The position numbers were made by a program, and so were the translations under genes. The notes under the pieces are model-generated. The model worked only from the letters and a program-made list of their open reading frames with translations. It had not been told where the DNA came from and searched no databases. From Mucilaginibacter sp. L3T2-6 (lineage in GTDB: Bacteria > Bacteroidota > Bacteroidia > Sphingobacteriales > Sphingobacteriaceae), in assembly GCF_030519355.1 (NCBI RefSeq), contig NZ_JAUMKC010000027.1, forward strand, positions 1 to 64,000: DNA of 64,000 bases, written 5' to 3'. Each line of letters opens with the position of its first letter. Position 1 is the stretch's first letter. Positions 17,554-25,852 of the stretch are shown here, in pieces.

Positions 17554-20500
17554 ATGATAAAACATAAATACATTTCCGTTCTTGTACCTATATTTTTTGT
17601 TTTAACAGCACGTGCCCAGCAAAATCCGGCTTTTAACGTCTACCGCACATACCATGGCGCAGTAGAGTTGCTGGATAAAGGCAAGTATGTATCTGCCGCA
17701 GCGCAATTCAAGCTGGTGGATGCATTTCGGGTTAAAACAAGCACACAGCCGAAGTTCGAATCGGAGCTGTCCCTGATAAAAGAGAATTCCCAATACTATG
17801 AGGCGCTATGTGCACTGGAATTAGGAAACGACGACGCCGAAAGCATGTTTTTGCGTTTTATAAAAGAACATCCCGAGAACCCGCTTACCAAGTTGGCCTA
17901 CTTCCAGATAGGCCGCTCTTACTCCAGGCAGGAAAAATATACCGAAGCATTAAAATGGTTTGACAAGGTGGAAGCCGGCGAGTTAAGCGGCAGGCAAAAT
18001 ACGGAATACAAATTCCGTAAGGGCTACGCTTACTTTGTAACTAACGATTATAAAAATGCTCAGGCCCTTTTCAGCGAGGTTAAAAACACACATTCGCCCT
18101 ATACTGATGACGCCATTTACTATTTTGCCTATATAGCTTATCTGAATAAAGATTACCACCTGGCGCTGGTAAACTTTGAGCGTTTAAAAGGCAAAAAGAA
18201 ATACGAAAACAGCTATCCGTACTATATATCGGCAGTTTACTTTTTAGATAAACGGTATGATGATGTATTGAACTATGCGGTGCCCATCTTAAAAAGCACC
18301 CACCAGCAGCACGAAACTGAAATGCTGCGCATTGTAGCAGCATCGTACTTTGCTAAAGCAAATTATGATAAAGCCGCTGAATATTACGGACGGTTTGAAG
18401 ACCAGGACCAGGGCAAAACGCAAAACACGCAGGACAGCTACCAGATGGGTTATACCTATTACAAAGTAGGCAACTTTGCCAAGGCAGCAACCGAACTGGA
18501 GAAACTGCAGCAAACTAACGACGTTTTTAGCCAGAATGGTAATTACGCGCTGGGTAATGTGTTCCTGAAAATGAATAATAAGCAGAGTGCGCGCAATGCT
18601 TTTTTCGCCGCATCAAAACTTGATTTTGATAAGCAATTGCAGGAAGATGCGCTTTACGAATACGCCAAGCTATCATATGAGCTTGATTTTAACACCCAGG
18701 CACTTGGCGCCACCCGTCTTTATCTTAAGAACTATCCCCGCTCACCGCGTACCGACGAAATGAAGGTGTTGCTGGGCGAGGAATTGCTTAATTCGCACAA
18801 TTACAAAGAGGCTGTAGAGATACTTGAACCCATCCCGAATAAATCAGCCAGTGCGCAAGCAGCTTATCAAAAAGTAACTTATTACAGGGGCCTGGAATTC
18901 TATAATGAGCGGGCCTTTGAAAATGCGATCGGCATTTTTCTGCGTTCACTTAAATATCCGGTGGACGAGAAGATACAGGTAATGACTACCTACTGGATGG
19001 CCGAAGCGATGTACGAAGTACGTAAATACGGCGAATCCGTTCAGAACTTTGAAAAATTCCTTGATTTTGATGGCGCCCGTGAAACCGGAGTTTACAATTA
19101 TGCCAACTATGCACTGGCTTATGCGGCTTTTGGCGGCGAACAATACCGAAAGGCGGCCACTTATTTCCAGAAGTTTTTAGACGGTGAAGAAAAAGATGCT
19201 GCTACTACTAACGATGCGATAACCCGTTTGGGCGATAGCTATTTCGTTATGAAAGACTATGGCCGGGCAATGCAATATTACGACAGGATAATTGACAAAC
19301 ATGCTCCCGGTCAGGATTATGCCTTATTTCAGCGCGGTATGATACAGGGGTTGCAGGGAGCGCCGGATACCAAGATCAGCACGCTAACCGATCTGTTGAG
19401 CAAATACCCGAACTCAGACTATGCGGATGACGCTTCATTCGAGATTGCTTATACCTACTTTTTAAAGGATGACGGCGAGACGGCTAAAACACGCCTGCAG
19501 GACATGGTTAAAAAATATCCAACCAGCAGCTATGTTCCAAGGGCACTGGTTACCATAGGCGTAATAGATTACAATGCCGGCAGGGATACATCAGCAGTAG
19601 AATCGTTTAAAAATGTGGTAAAAGATTATTCCTCAAGCGAGGAAGCCAAGATGGCATTGAAGCAGGTTGAAAAGATATATACCGATAAAGGTGATGCGCA
19701 AACATTTATTAACTATGCCGCAACCACCCCGATAGCAAATTACACAACGGCTGACCAGGAAAACATTATGATAACTGCCGCAAACAACTTGTATACCCGC
19801 GGTGACTGGCAGGGTACTGTGGGTGCAGTAAACGCCTATTATGATAAGTTTCCTAACAAGCCTATTTATGAAAAGCAGGCTCGCTTTATCCGCGCACAAA
19901 GCCTGGTAAACCTGGGCAGGCTGCAGGAGGCCGTAAACGATTACAATGTAATATTGAATGACTGGACCAGTCCTTACACGGAGCAATCGCTCATCAGTAT
20001 GGCAAAGCTTTACATTGCGCAAAAAAAATATAACGAAGCTATCCCTTACCTGAAAAAGCTTGAAATAAATTCAGAATATAAAGCCGACTACACCTGGGCC
20101 ATCAATAACCTGCTGATGTGTTACGCCCAAATGGAGATGAGCGATGATGCACTGAACTACGTGAAGCTGGTCCGCGGAAATGAGAAAACCGCACAGGAAG
20201 ACAAATTTAAAACAGGCTTATACGCCGGGCAGGCATATCTGCAAAAGGGCGATACTACAAGTGCCATAACCGAATTTAACTACACGGTTACCAATACCAA
20301 AACTATTGCTGCAGCCGAGGCAAAATACAATATTGCTGAAGTGCAGTTTGAGCAGGGCAAATACAAGGCCTCGCAAAAAACATGTTTTGAGCTAATAAAA
20401 GATCTGCCGAATTATGATTACTGGGTAGCAAAATCATTCATACTGCTTGCTGATGACTACGAGGCACTTAAAGACGCATTCCAGGCTAAGGCAACTTTAC

Positions 20501-20664
20501 AGAGCGTTATTGATAACTACAAAAATACCAACGACGACATTTTGCCGACAGCGAAACAAAAACTAGATGGTCTCTCCGGCGGCAGCAAACCCGAAGATAA
20601 GCCGGCGGAAAAGGATGATAAAAAACCGGCAACAGAGGAAAAGAAACAGGATAACAAAGAATAA
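17554..20664 (+). CDS. Large exported TPR protein
   Basis: 1036-aa periplasmic or outer-membrane-attached tetratricopeptide-repeat protein. The signal peptide (1-22) ends ARAQ. Repeats run through nearly the whole length, with typical units such as AYFQIGRSYSRQEKYTEALKWFDKVE and AAAKYNIAEVQFEQGKY-type helices (abbreviated by me). The C-terminal 25 residues are a charged Lys/Glu/Asp/Pro tail. TPR superhelices scaffold protein complexes. The gene precedes a barrel gene by 13 nt and heads the ExbB/ExbD/TonB cluster, so I infer a role in a dedicated envelope-energised complex. I chose ATG 17554 over TTG 17545. Confidence 0.88.
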   Translation: MIKHKYISVLVPIFFVLTARAQQNPAFNVYRTYHGAVELLDKGKYVSAAAQFKLVDAFRVKTSTQPKFESELSLIKENSQYYEALCALELGNDDAESMFLRFIKEHPENPLTKLAYFQIGRSYSRQEKYTEALKWFDKVEAGELSGRQNTEYKFRKGYAYFVTNDYKNAQALFSEVKNTHSPYTDDAIYYFAYIAYLNKDYHLALVNFERLKGKKKYENSYPYYISAVYFLDKRYDDVLNYAVPILKSTHQQHETEMLRIVAASYFAKANYDKAAEYYGRFEDQDQGKTQNTQDSYQMGYTYYKVGNFAKAATELEKLQQTNDVFSQNGNYALGNVFLKMNNKQSARNAFFAASKLDFDKQLQEDALYEYAKLSYELDFNTQALGATRLYLKNYPRSPRTDEMKVLLGEELLNSHNYKEAVEILEPIPNKSASAQAAYQKVTYYRGLEFYNERAFENAIGIFLRSLKYPVDEKIQVMTTYWMAEAMYEVRKYGESVQNFEKFLDFDGARETGVYNYANYALAYAAFGGEQYRKAATYFQKFLDGEEKDAATTNDAITRLGDSYFVMKDYGRAMQYYDRIIDKHAPGQDYALFQRGMIQGLQGAPDTKISTLTDLLSKYPNSDYADDASFEIAYTYFLKDDGETAKTRLQDMVKKYPTSSYVPRALVTIGVIDYNAGRDTSAVESFKNVVKDYSSSEEAKMALKQVEKIYTDKGDAQTFINYAATTPIANYTTADQENIMITAANNLYTRGDWQGTVGAVNAYYDKFPNKPIYEKQARFIRAQSLVNLGRLQEAVNDYNVILNDWTSPYTEQSLISMAKLYIAQKKYNEAIPYLKKLEINSEYKADYTWAINNLLMCYAQMEMSDDALNYVKLVRGNEKTAQEDKFKTGLYAGQAYLQKGDTTSAITEFNYTVTNTKTIAAAEAKYNIAEVQFEQGKYKASQKTCFELIKDLPNYDYWVAKSFILLADDYEALKDAFQAKATLQSVIDNYKNTNDDILPTAKQKLDGLSGGSKPEDKPAEKDDKKPATEEKKQDNKE

Positions 20665-20677
20665 AACAAGACAAGCA

Positions 20678-22522
20678 ATGAAGTTAAAATATATATATAC
20701 GCTGCTTACCTTAATAACCGCCCTATACTTTGTTCCTGCTGATGCACAAACGAAGCATAAGGCCAGGGCTAAAAAGCCGGCCGCAAAAACTACTGCAAAG
20801 CACGCTGCTAAAAAAACTGCTCCAAAGGTTACTAAAGCTACAGCGCCCAGTCAAAAAAATGCAGCTAATCTTGGCGATCTGGTGTCAAAAGCTGCTGCCG
20901 ATACTACGAAAAAGGGAGGTAAAGGCAACGATGCGGTAAACGGCAACCTGTCTGAAGAGATTGTGGTAACCACCGCCTACAAGCCGGTACTGGCCGATGC
21001 TGTAAAAATACGCCGCAACCCCGACTTAGAGGATAAAACCCCTTTTAAAGCTCCCTTAACTTACGTACCAATAGACAAAAGGCTGGAGCTGAATACAAGT
21101 ATAAAACGGCTCGACGCCATGAAAATGCCGGCCGAGCAGGATTCTGTACCCACCAATAATTATGTAAAGGCTGGTCTGGGTAGTTTAAAAACCACTTATG
21201 GCGAAGCTTATTTTGCCAATGGTAAAGACAATGCACTGCAAGTGGGCGGCTACCTGAAACATTTTGCACAAAATGGCAACTTGTATAACCAAAAATCGGC
21301 GAAGGAAGAAGTAGGCGTATTTGGCAAAAGTGTAGGCGACTTGAACAGCCTGAGCGGCCGCATTACCTATAACTATAACAGCAATTATTTTTATGGCTTT
21401 GACGAGTTTACCGCTCCTTCAGCCATACAGGCCAATAAGCAGCATTTTAGTACGCTGGGGGCGGAAGGCGAGCTGGCCAAAAACTACCAGGACGTTGAAA
21501 AAGACTTTACCTACGCACTGAAGCTGAAAGGATATATTTTTAGTGATGCTTACCAGGCCCGCGAGAACAACCTGGTGCTCTCGGGTTTCGTGAACCAAAC
21601 CATCAAACAGTTTTATGCGGGTTTAGCTGGCTCGATTGATTTGAGCACGCAGAAAGACAGTTTGTTTGATTATAACAACAGCCTGATCCGTTTAAATCCA
21701 TACATTAAATTCCAGGGAGATAATTATAAGGTTGATGCGGGTATCAATATTGTAGACCAGTTTGGTTACAAATCAGCGTTCTACATTTTCCCGTCGGCCA
21801 GGGCGGAGTTGCAGGTAATACCTAAGTACGTGCGTGTGTTTGCCGAAGCGAAAGGTGATGTAAACAGAACGTCGTTACATGACTTAATGGCGATCAATCC
21901 CTTCCTCGGGCAAAATTTCGATATCAAGAACTCTGTTGATCAACTGGACATTGCAGCCGGTTTGAAAGGGACTATCGCACCGGGATTAGGTTTTAAAGTA
22001 ACCGTGTTCCGCAATGAAATTAAGAACATGCCGTTGTTTGTAAACGACTTTAACCTGGCCACCGGCTATAACAGGTTTAAGGTGATTTATGATGAAGGCC
22101 GATCACGCGTAAGCGGCTTAACCGGTGAGCTGGATTATAAGGTGTCGGAAGATATGGACATATTTGGCCGTATTGAGTTTAAAGATTATAAGATGGCAAC
22201 AACCGAGCCTTTTTTCCTGCCAAAGGTAGTGTTTAAGGGCGGTACCAATTTTAAGATAGGCGATAAAATAAGCATATCGGGCACCCTGCTGGTTCGTGGT
22301 TCTGTACAATCTGCGCCAAAGGTTGCGCCTGGCGGTACAAGCACCCTGCCTACAGAAATTGATGGTTTTGCCGATTTAAGCGCAGGTGCGGATTATAAAT
22401 TGCCAAAGCGGTTCTCGGTATTTATACATGCAAATAATCTTTTAAACAGTACCAGCCAAACGTGGTTATATTATCCTGATTACGGATTTAATATATTTGG
22501 CGGTGTTGGATATAGCTTTTAA
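20678..22522 (+). CDS. TonB-dependent-receptor-like outer membrane barrel with Lys/Ala-rich N-terminus
   Basis: 614-aa outer membrane protein. The signal peptide (1-22) ends ADAQ. Residues about 23-60 form a histone-like Lys/Ala-rich stretch of strongly basic charge. EEIVVTTAYKP (about 95-105) resembles the start of a TonB-receptor segment, but no normal plug domain follows. From about 150 to the end it is a beta-barrel, with late NNLLNSTSQTWLYYPDYG and the closing VGYSF. It is probably a partner of the preceding TPR protein and of the TonB system downstream. I start at MKLKYIY after the TPR stop. Confidence 0.78.
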   Translation: MKLKYIYTLLTLITALYFVPADAQTKHKARAKKPAAKTTAKHAAKKTAPKVTKATAPSQKNAANLGDLVSKAAADTTKKGGKGNDAVNGNLSEEIVVTTAYKPVLADAVKIRRNPDLEDKTPFKAPLTYVPIDKRLELNTSIKRLDAMKMPAEQDSVPTNNYVKAGLGSLKTTYGEAYFANGKDNALQVGGYLKHFAQNGNLYNQKSAKEEVGVFGKSVGDLNSLSGRITYNYNSNYFYGFDEFTAPSAIQANKQHFSTLGAEGELAKNYQDVEKDFTYALKLKGYIFSDAYQARENNLVLSGFVNQTIKQFYAGLAGSIDLSTQKDSLFDYNNSLIRLNPYIKFQGDNYKVDAGINIVDQFGYKSAFYIFPSARAELQVIPKYVRVFAEAKGDVNRTSLHDLMAINPFLGQNFDIKNSVDQLDIAAGLKGTIAPGLGFKVTVFRNEIKNMPLFVNDFNLATGYNRFKVIYDEGRSRVSGLTGELDYKVSEDMDIFGRIEFKDYKMATTEPFFLPKVVFKGGTNFKIGDKISISGTLLVRGSVQSAPKVAPGGTSTLPTEIDGFADLSAGADYKLPKRFSVFIHANNLLNSTSQTWLYYPDYGFNIFGGVGYSF

Positions 22523-22617
22523 GGGATTTGGGCCGGCGCTTAAGTCTCCCGGTAAAGAAGGTTTTTTAAGTCACTCTGCCCGGAATGAATTTGATAAGAC
22601 AGGGGCAACGAACCGGT

Positions 22618-22647
22618 TTTGAAATTTTATAATAAAATGTACTTTTG
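22618..22647 (+). promoter_or_regulatory. Consensus promoter of the HU-SPOR gene
   Basis: TTTG at 22618-22621, an 18-nt spacer, and TACTTTTG at 22640-22647 match the Bacteroidota consensus at every fixed base. Only 6 nt separate it from the ATG at 22654, so the message is probably leaderless. It lets the SPOR-ExbB-ExbD-TonB part be transcribed apart from the upstream genes. Confidence 0.7.
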
Positions 22648-22653
22648 GCGCAA

Positions 22654-23718
22654 ATGAATTTAGCCGACTATTTAAGTGAATTGTTGGGTCAGTACGAGGA
22701 AGTTAGCGTACCTGGTCTCGGTTATTTTGTGCGCGAGCGCGTAAACGGCTACTATAACGATAAAGAGGCACGGTTCTATCCGCCTTACCACAGGGTAAAG
22801 TTTGTGGCTCAGCCAAAGGATGATGATACTTTTGCCCAGTATGTTGCCGATAAAAAGAACATATCGCTGGCGTCATCTAAATATTTTGCGGAAAAGTTTG
22901 TAAGCAAACTGCGCGAACAGGCCTTAACCGGTAAATACATTTTCGCGGATATCGGCCTGTTTTATACCGACCAGGATCAGCAATTGGTTTTTAAGCCGAA
23001 TGACAAGATCGCTGACGACCCGGCTTTTTATGGCTATCCTCAATTAAATGTATACAAGCAGGGCCAGCCCTTGAATGAGCAATATTCGCGGCCTTCATTT
23101 GCAAATGTAGCGCCTGCGCCGGCTGTTCTTAGTCACCCGGTTCAATCGCCTCAACCGGTTACTGATGAGCTGTATTTTGAAGAAGAGGCAGAAAGGAAAA
23201 AAGGCGTTAATGTATGGTTGATAGTGCTGATAGTGTTAACCGCCGTGGCGCTGTCCGTCTTTGGCGTCTATAAATTTTACCCTGACGTATTTGACAGAAT
23301 CGGTTCAGCTTTTCACGTGACCAAAAAAGCTGATACTTCTGTACCGATCTATCGCCGGGAAACTAAGGCAGACACCGTAGCCAAAAGTACAATTGTTCCG
23401 CATACAGACACCGCATCAAAAACCGCAGCACAGCCGGTTGCGGCTGCTCCGCCGGCAGATACGGTTAAAAAACCTTCGTGGGCTATAATTGTAATAAGCT
23501 ACCGGCAGCAAAAATTCGCAGATCCGGAGATAAAACGCTTAAAAGCGAAAAATATCGACGCAAGGGTGTTGTCAAAAAACGAAGCAACAGGCAACCGCAT
23601 TAAAGTAGCTATAACAACTATTTACCCAACAGAGGCCGAAGCTGAAGCTGCGAGGTCAGTTTTAGTTAAGGCAGGAAAAATTCCGGCAACTTCATCAGTA
23701 CTTCCATTAAAACAATAA
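22654..23718 (+). CDS. HU-CCDC81-like and SPOR domain protein
   Basis: 354-aa bitopic inner-membrane protein. Residues about 1-125 carry the two HU/CCDC81-type folds found in Bacteroidota (start NLADYLSELLGQYEEVSVPGLGYF). One transmembrane helix lies at about 187-207 (VWLIVLIVLTAVALSVFGVY). A Pro/Ala/Thr linker leads to a C-terminal SPOR domain (about 275-354, WAIIVISYRQQ to VLPLKQ) that binds denuded peptidoglycan in the periplasm. The N-terminus would be cytoplasmic, linking a DNA-binding-like domain to septal wall. The upstream TTG start lies in the promoter and was rejected. The exbB ATG follows after 2 nt. Confidence 0.85.
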   Translation: MNLADYLSELLGQYEEVSVPGLGYFVRERVNGYYNDKEARFYPPYHRVKFVAQPKDDDTFAQYVADKKNISLASSKYFAEKFVSKLREQALTGKYIFADIGLFYTDQDQQLVFKPNDKIADDPAFYGYPQLNVYKQGQPLNEQYSRPSFANVAPAPAVLSHPVQSPQPVTDELYFEEEAERKKGVNVWLIVLIVLTAVALSVFGVYKFYPDVFDRIGSAFHVTKKADTSVPIYRRETKADTVAKSTIVPHTDTASKTAAQPVAAAPPADTVKKPSWAIIVISYRQQKFADPEIKRLKAKNIDARVLSKNEATGNRIKVAITTIYPTEAEAEAARSVLVKAGKIPATSSVLPLKQ

Positions 23719-23720
23719 AA

Positions 23721-24434
23721 ATGACGTTATTATTTATACAGGCGCAGGCAGCAGATACCGCACATAAACTTTTAGATACAGCTAACCGTGCCGGACAGGT
23801 AGTGGCGCCAAAAGCCGACCTGCACGTTGGCAGCCTGATACTGGCGGGCGGGGTGGTAATGATACCTATCGGTATTTTGGCAATCCTTGCGTTCGTGATT
23901 TTCTTTGAAAGGTATTTCACCATTCGCAATGCATCTAAAAACGAAAACAACCTGATGTTGCAGGTTCGTTCAAGCATAGTTTCAGGCAACCTGGAATCAG
24001 CGGTAGCGCTGTGCCGCAGCAATAATTCGCCGCTTGGCCGCATGCTGCAAAAAGGATTGCTGCGTATAGGCCGGCCCATCAAAGATATTGAAGGCGCTAT
24101 TGAAAATGTGGGCAAACTTGAAGTATCTAAGCTGGAAAAGAATATCGGTATCCTGGGCATAGTAGCAGGTATCGCGCCGATGTTTGGCTTCCTTGGAACC
24201 ATTGCCGGTGTAATCAAGATATTCTTCGATATATCAACCACCGACAATTTTAGCATCGGTACTATTTCAGGTGGCTTGTATGTGAAAATGATCACCTCTG
24301 CAGCAGGACTTACCGTTGGTATAATAGCCTATGTGTTTTATCATATATTAAATATGATGGTTGATAAAGTAATATTGCGATTGGAAACTGATGCCATTGA
24401 ATTTATTGACCTGTTAGAGGAACCAACCAAATGA
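23721..24434 (+). CDS. exbB: MotA/TolQ/ExbB proton channel family protein
   Basis: 237-aa inner-membrane protein, the pentameric channel part of an ExbB/TolQ stator. Transmembrane segments are at about 35-60 (SLILAGGVVMIPIGILAILAFVIFF), 140-165 (IGILGIVAGIAPMFGFLGTIAGVI) and 185-210. The conserved GLLGTVxG-type signature appears as GFLGTIAGVI. A short signal-like N-terminus (LLFIQAQA) precedes the first helix, as in several Bacteroidota ExbBs. The start is 2 nt after the SPOR gene and the stop overlaps exbD by 4 nt (ATGA). Whether this set works as TonB-ExbBD or Tol-like is not decided by sequence. Confidence 0.93.
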   Translation: MTLLFIQAQAADTAHKLLDTANRAGQVVAPKADLHVGSLILAGGVVMIPIGILAILAFVIFFERYFTIRNASKNENNLMLQVRSSIVSGNLESAVALCRSNNSPLGRMLQKGLLRIGRPIKDIEGAIENVGKLEVSKLEKNIGILGIVAGIAPMFGFLGTIAGVIKIFFDISTTDNFSIGTISGGLYVKMITSAAGLTVGIIAYVFYHILNMMVDKVILRLETDAIEFIDLLEEPTK

Positions 24435-24829
24435 ATTTAAGAAAAAGACAAAGGGGCGCTTCCGCTGAGGTACACACCTCGGCCATGAACGACATCATGT
24501 TTTTCCTGCTCCTGTTCTTCCTTATAGCCTCAACACTTACCAACCCCAACGTTGTAAAACTGCTGCTGCCGAAATCAAAATCAGGTAAAGCCGTAGCAAA
24601 AAAAACTGTTAATGTAAGTATAGATAAGGATCTGCAATATACTGTAGATAAAAAACCGGTATTACTTACCGACCTTCCTACCGTGCTGGGCAGCTATAAA
24701 TCGCAGGCAGCAGAATTAACCATCGTTTTATACGTTGATAAAACAGTGGCCATCCAGGATGTGGTTGGCGTAATGGATATAGCGCAGAAATTGAATATTA
24801 AAATGGTACTGGCAACCGTACCCAAATAG
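24431..24829 (+). CDS. exbD: ExbD/TolR biopolymer transport protein
   Basis: 132-aa bitopic protein. A basic cytoplasmic start (MNLRKRQRG) precedes one transmembrane helix (about 22-40, MNDIMFFLLLFFLIAST) with the proton-carrying Asp in MND, then a periplasmic ExbD/TolR domain with SIDKDLQYTV and ELTIVLYVDKTV. It forms the stator with ExbB and passes proton-motive force to TonB. It is translationally coupled to exbB by a 4-nt overlap. Confidence 0.93.
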   Translation: MNLRKRQRGASAEVHTSAMNDIMFFLLLFFLIASTLTNPNVVKLLLPKSKSGKAVAKKTVNVSIDKDLQYTVDKKPVLLTDLPTVLGSYKSQAAELTIVLYVDKTVAIQDVVGVMDIAQKLNIKMVLATVPK

Positions 24830-24871
24830 TGCAGAGTGTAGTTGTTGGTAAGTGCTTAAACTTTGCCGCTT

Positions 24872-24903
24872 GCCAGTGACCAGTGACTAATGACAAATGA
24901 CTA
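24872..24903 (+). repeat. Heptad micro-repeat carrying the tonB start codon
   Basis: Four exact-period 7-mers, GCCAGTG, ACCAGTG, ACTAATG, ACAAATG, fill 24872-24899. The last three bases are the ATG of the TonB gene, and a fifth decayed unit follows inside the gene. The earlier units give GTG, GTG and ATG in alternating frames. Confidence 0.75.
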
Positions 24904-25706
24904 ATTACGAAGAAGAAAATAATTACCCCAAGGCTTTTTTAGCAACCGGTATTGTAATGGCGGTTTTAATTGCCCTGTGTTATATTATTGTTTTTCGTGC
25001 ACCGCAACCCGAAGAGCAAGGTGTTGGCGGCATACTGGTAAATTATGGTACGGTAGACGAGGGAACAGGTAACAATCAGTCGAGTACGGAGGAGCCTTCT
25101 GTCGCCGAAAAAGCAAATAAAACGGCACCTACGAAAGTTAATACTGCGCCGCCAACTGAACAAAAAGCACAGGAAGACAACAGCGACAAAAAAGTAGTTA
25201 CCCAGGATGCGGAAGATGCGCCAACTGTTGCGGCAAATTCAAAAAAGCCCACACCCAATGTGGCAACACAGCCTAATAAGCCTGCGGCAAAACCAACCAT
25301 CAATCAAAACGCCTTATATAAGGGGGCAACTAATAAAGGCACCGGCGGCGAGGGCGATGGTACTACAGACAAGCCCGGTAACCAGGGCAGTAAAAACGGC
25401 TCGACCTTAAGCGATAATTACGGCCCCGGTGGATCGGGTAATGGCCTTAATATGCCCAACTGGAGCTTTGTAAGCGCTCCTGATCCGCAAAATATCCACC
25501 GTGTGCCTGGTGTTGTAGTGGTGGACTTTGTGGTAGACCCTAACGGCAACGTTATTTCGGCTAATTATAATACACGCAAAACCAGGGCAGAGCTAAGCCT
25601 TATACAAGCCTGTATCGACGCGATAAAAAACACCAGATTCACGTCCTCAAAACCGGCCACCGGTAATCAGAACGGGCAATATACTTTCAGGTTTAAGGTT
25701 GATTAA
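24897..25706 (+). CDS. tonB: TonB-family energy transducer
   Basis: 269-aa bitopic inner-membrane protein. One transmembrane helix lies at about 13-33 (FLATGIVMAVLIALCYIIVF). A long low-complexity periplasmic linker rich in Thr, Lys, Glu, Asn and Pro (about 55-170) follows, with a Gly/Asn-rich part. The C-terminal TonB-like domain (about 190-269) has VVVVDFVVDPNGNVISA and the ending QYTFRFKVD. It would transmit ExbBD energy to outer membrane receptors, perhaps the barrel earlier in this cluster. The start codon is the end of a four-unit heptad repeat, so start choice is less certain than usual. folC follows after 136 nt. Confidence 0.85.
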   Translation: MTNYEEENNYPKAFLATGIVMAVLIALCYIIVFRAPQPEEQGVGGILVNYGTVDEGTGNNQSSTEEPSVAEKANKTAPTKVNTAPPTEQKAQEDNSDKKVVTQDAEDAPTVAANSKKPTPNVATQPNKPAAKPTINQNALYKGATNKGTGGEGDGTTDKPGNQGSKNGSTLSDNYGPGGSGNGLNMPNWSFVSAPDPQNIHRVPGVVVVDFVVDPNGNVISANYNTRKTRAELSLIQACIDAIKNTRFTSSKPATGNQNGQYTFRFKVD

Positions 25707-25711
25707 TTCTA

Positions 25712-25739
25712 AGTCCATAGGCCATGGACGACAGACGAT
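25712..25739. repeat. Heptad micro-repeat, left arm of the folC leader element
   Basis: The units AGTCCAT, AGGCCAT, GGACGAC, AGACGAT follow one another without gaps. The 18 bases 25712-25729 match the reverse complement of 25818-25835 at 17 positions, so this and the next array make an inverted pair around 88 nt that includes the folC promoter element. Confidence 0.65.
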
Positions 25740-25793
25740 AGTTTTCTTATCATTCTGCAAGCCAATAATCTTCCCGGTAAATAAATATTGAGG

Positions 25794-25801
25794 TAAATTT
25801 G
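25794..25801 (+). promoter_or_regulatory. -7 promoter element of folC
   Basis: TAAATTTG is an exact TAnnTTTG. Transcription would start near 25806-25809, directly at the heptad array, so the 5' leader would consist of repeat units. No TTTG is found at the -33 position. Confidence 0.5.
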
Positions 25802-25810
25802 CCATCGATA

Positions 25811-25852
25811 AACCATGGTCCATGGACTATGGACTATGGACTATGGACTACA
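25811..25852 (+). repeat. Heptad micro-repeat carrying the folC start codon
   Basis: Six 7-mers: AACCATG, GTCCATG, GACTATG three times, GACTACA. Each of the first five ends in ATG (25815, 25822, 25829, 25836, 25843). ATGs at 25822 and 25843 are in the folC frame (21 nt apart); the others are not. Confidence 0.85.

Noticed and set aside
23666..24295. Minus-strand 209-codon open frame
   Set aside because: Shadow of exbB; composition is that expected from the opposite strand of a membrane gene.
25811..25852. CRISPR or satellite interpretation of the heptad array
   Set aside because: Units are 7 nt, degenerate, without spacers or cas genes; too short for a CRISPR array.
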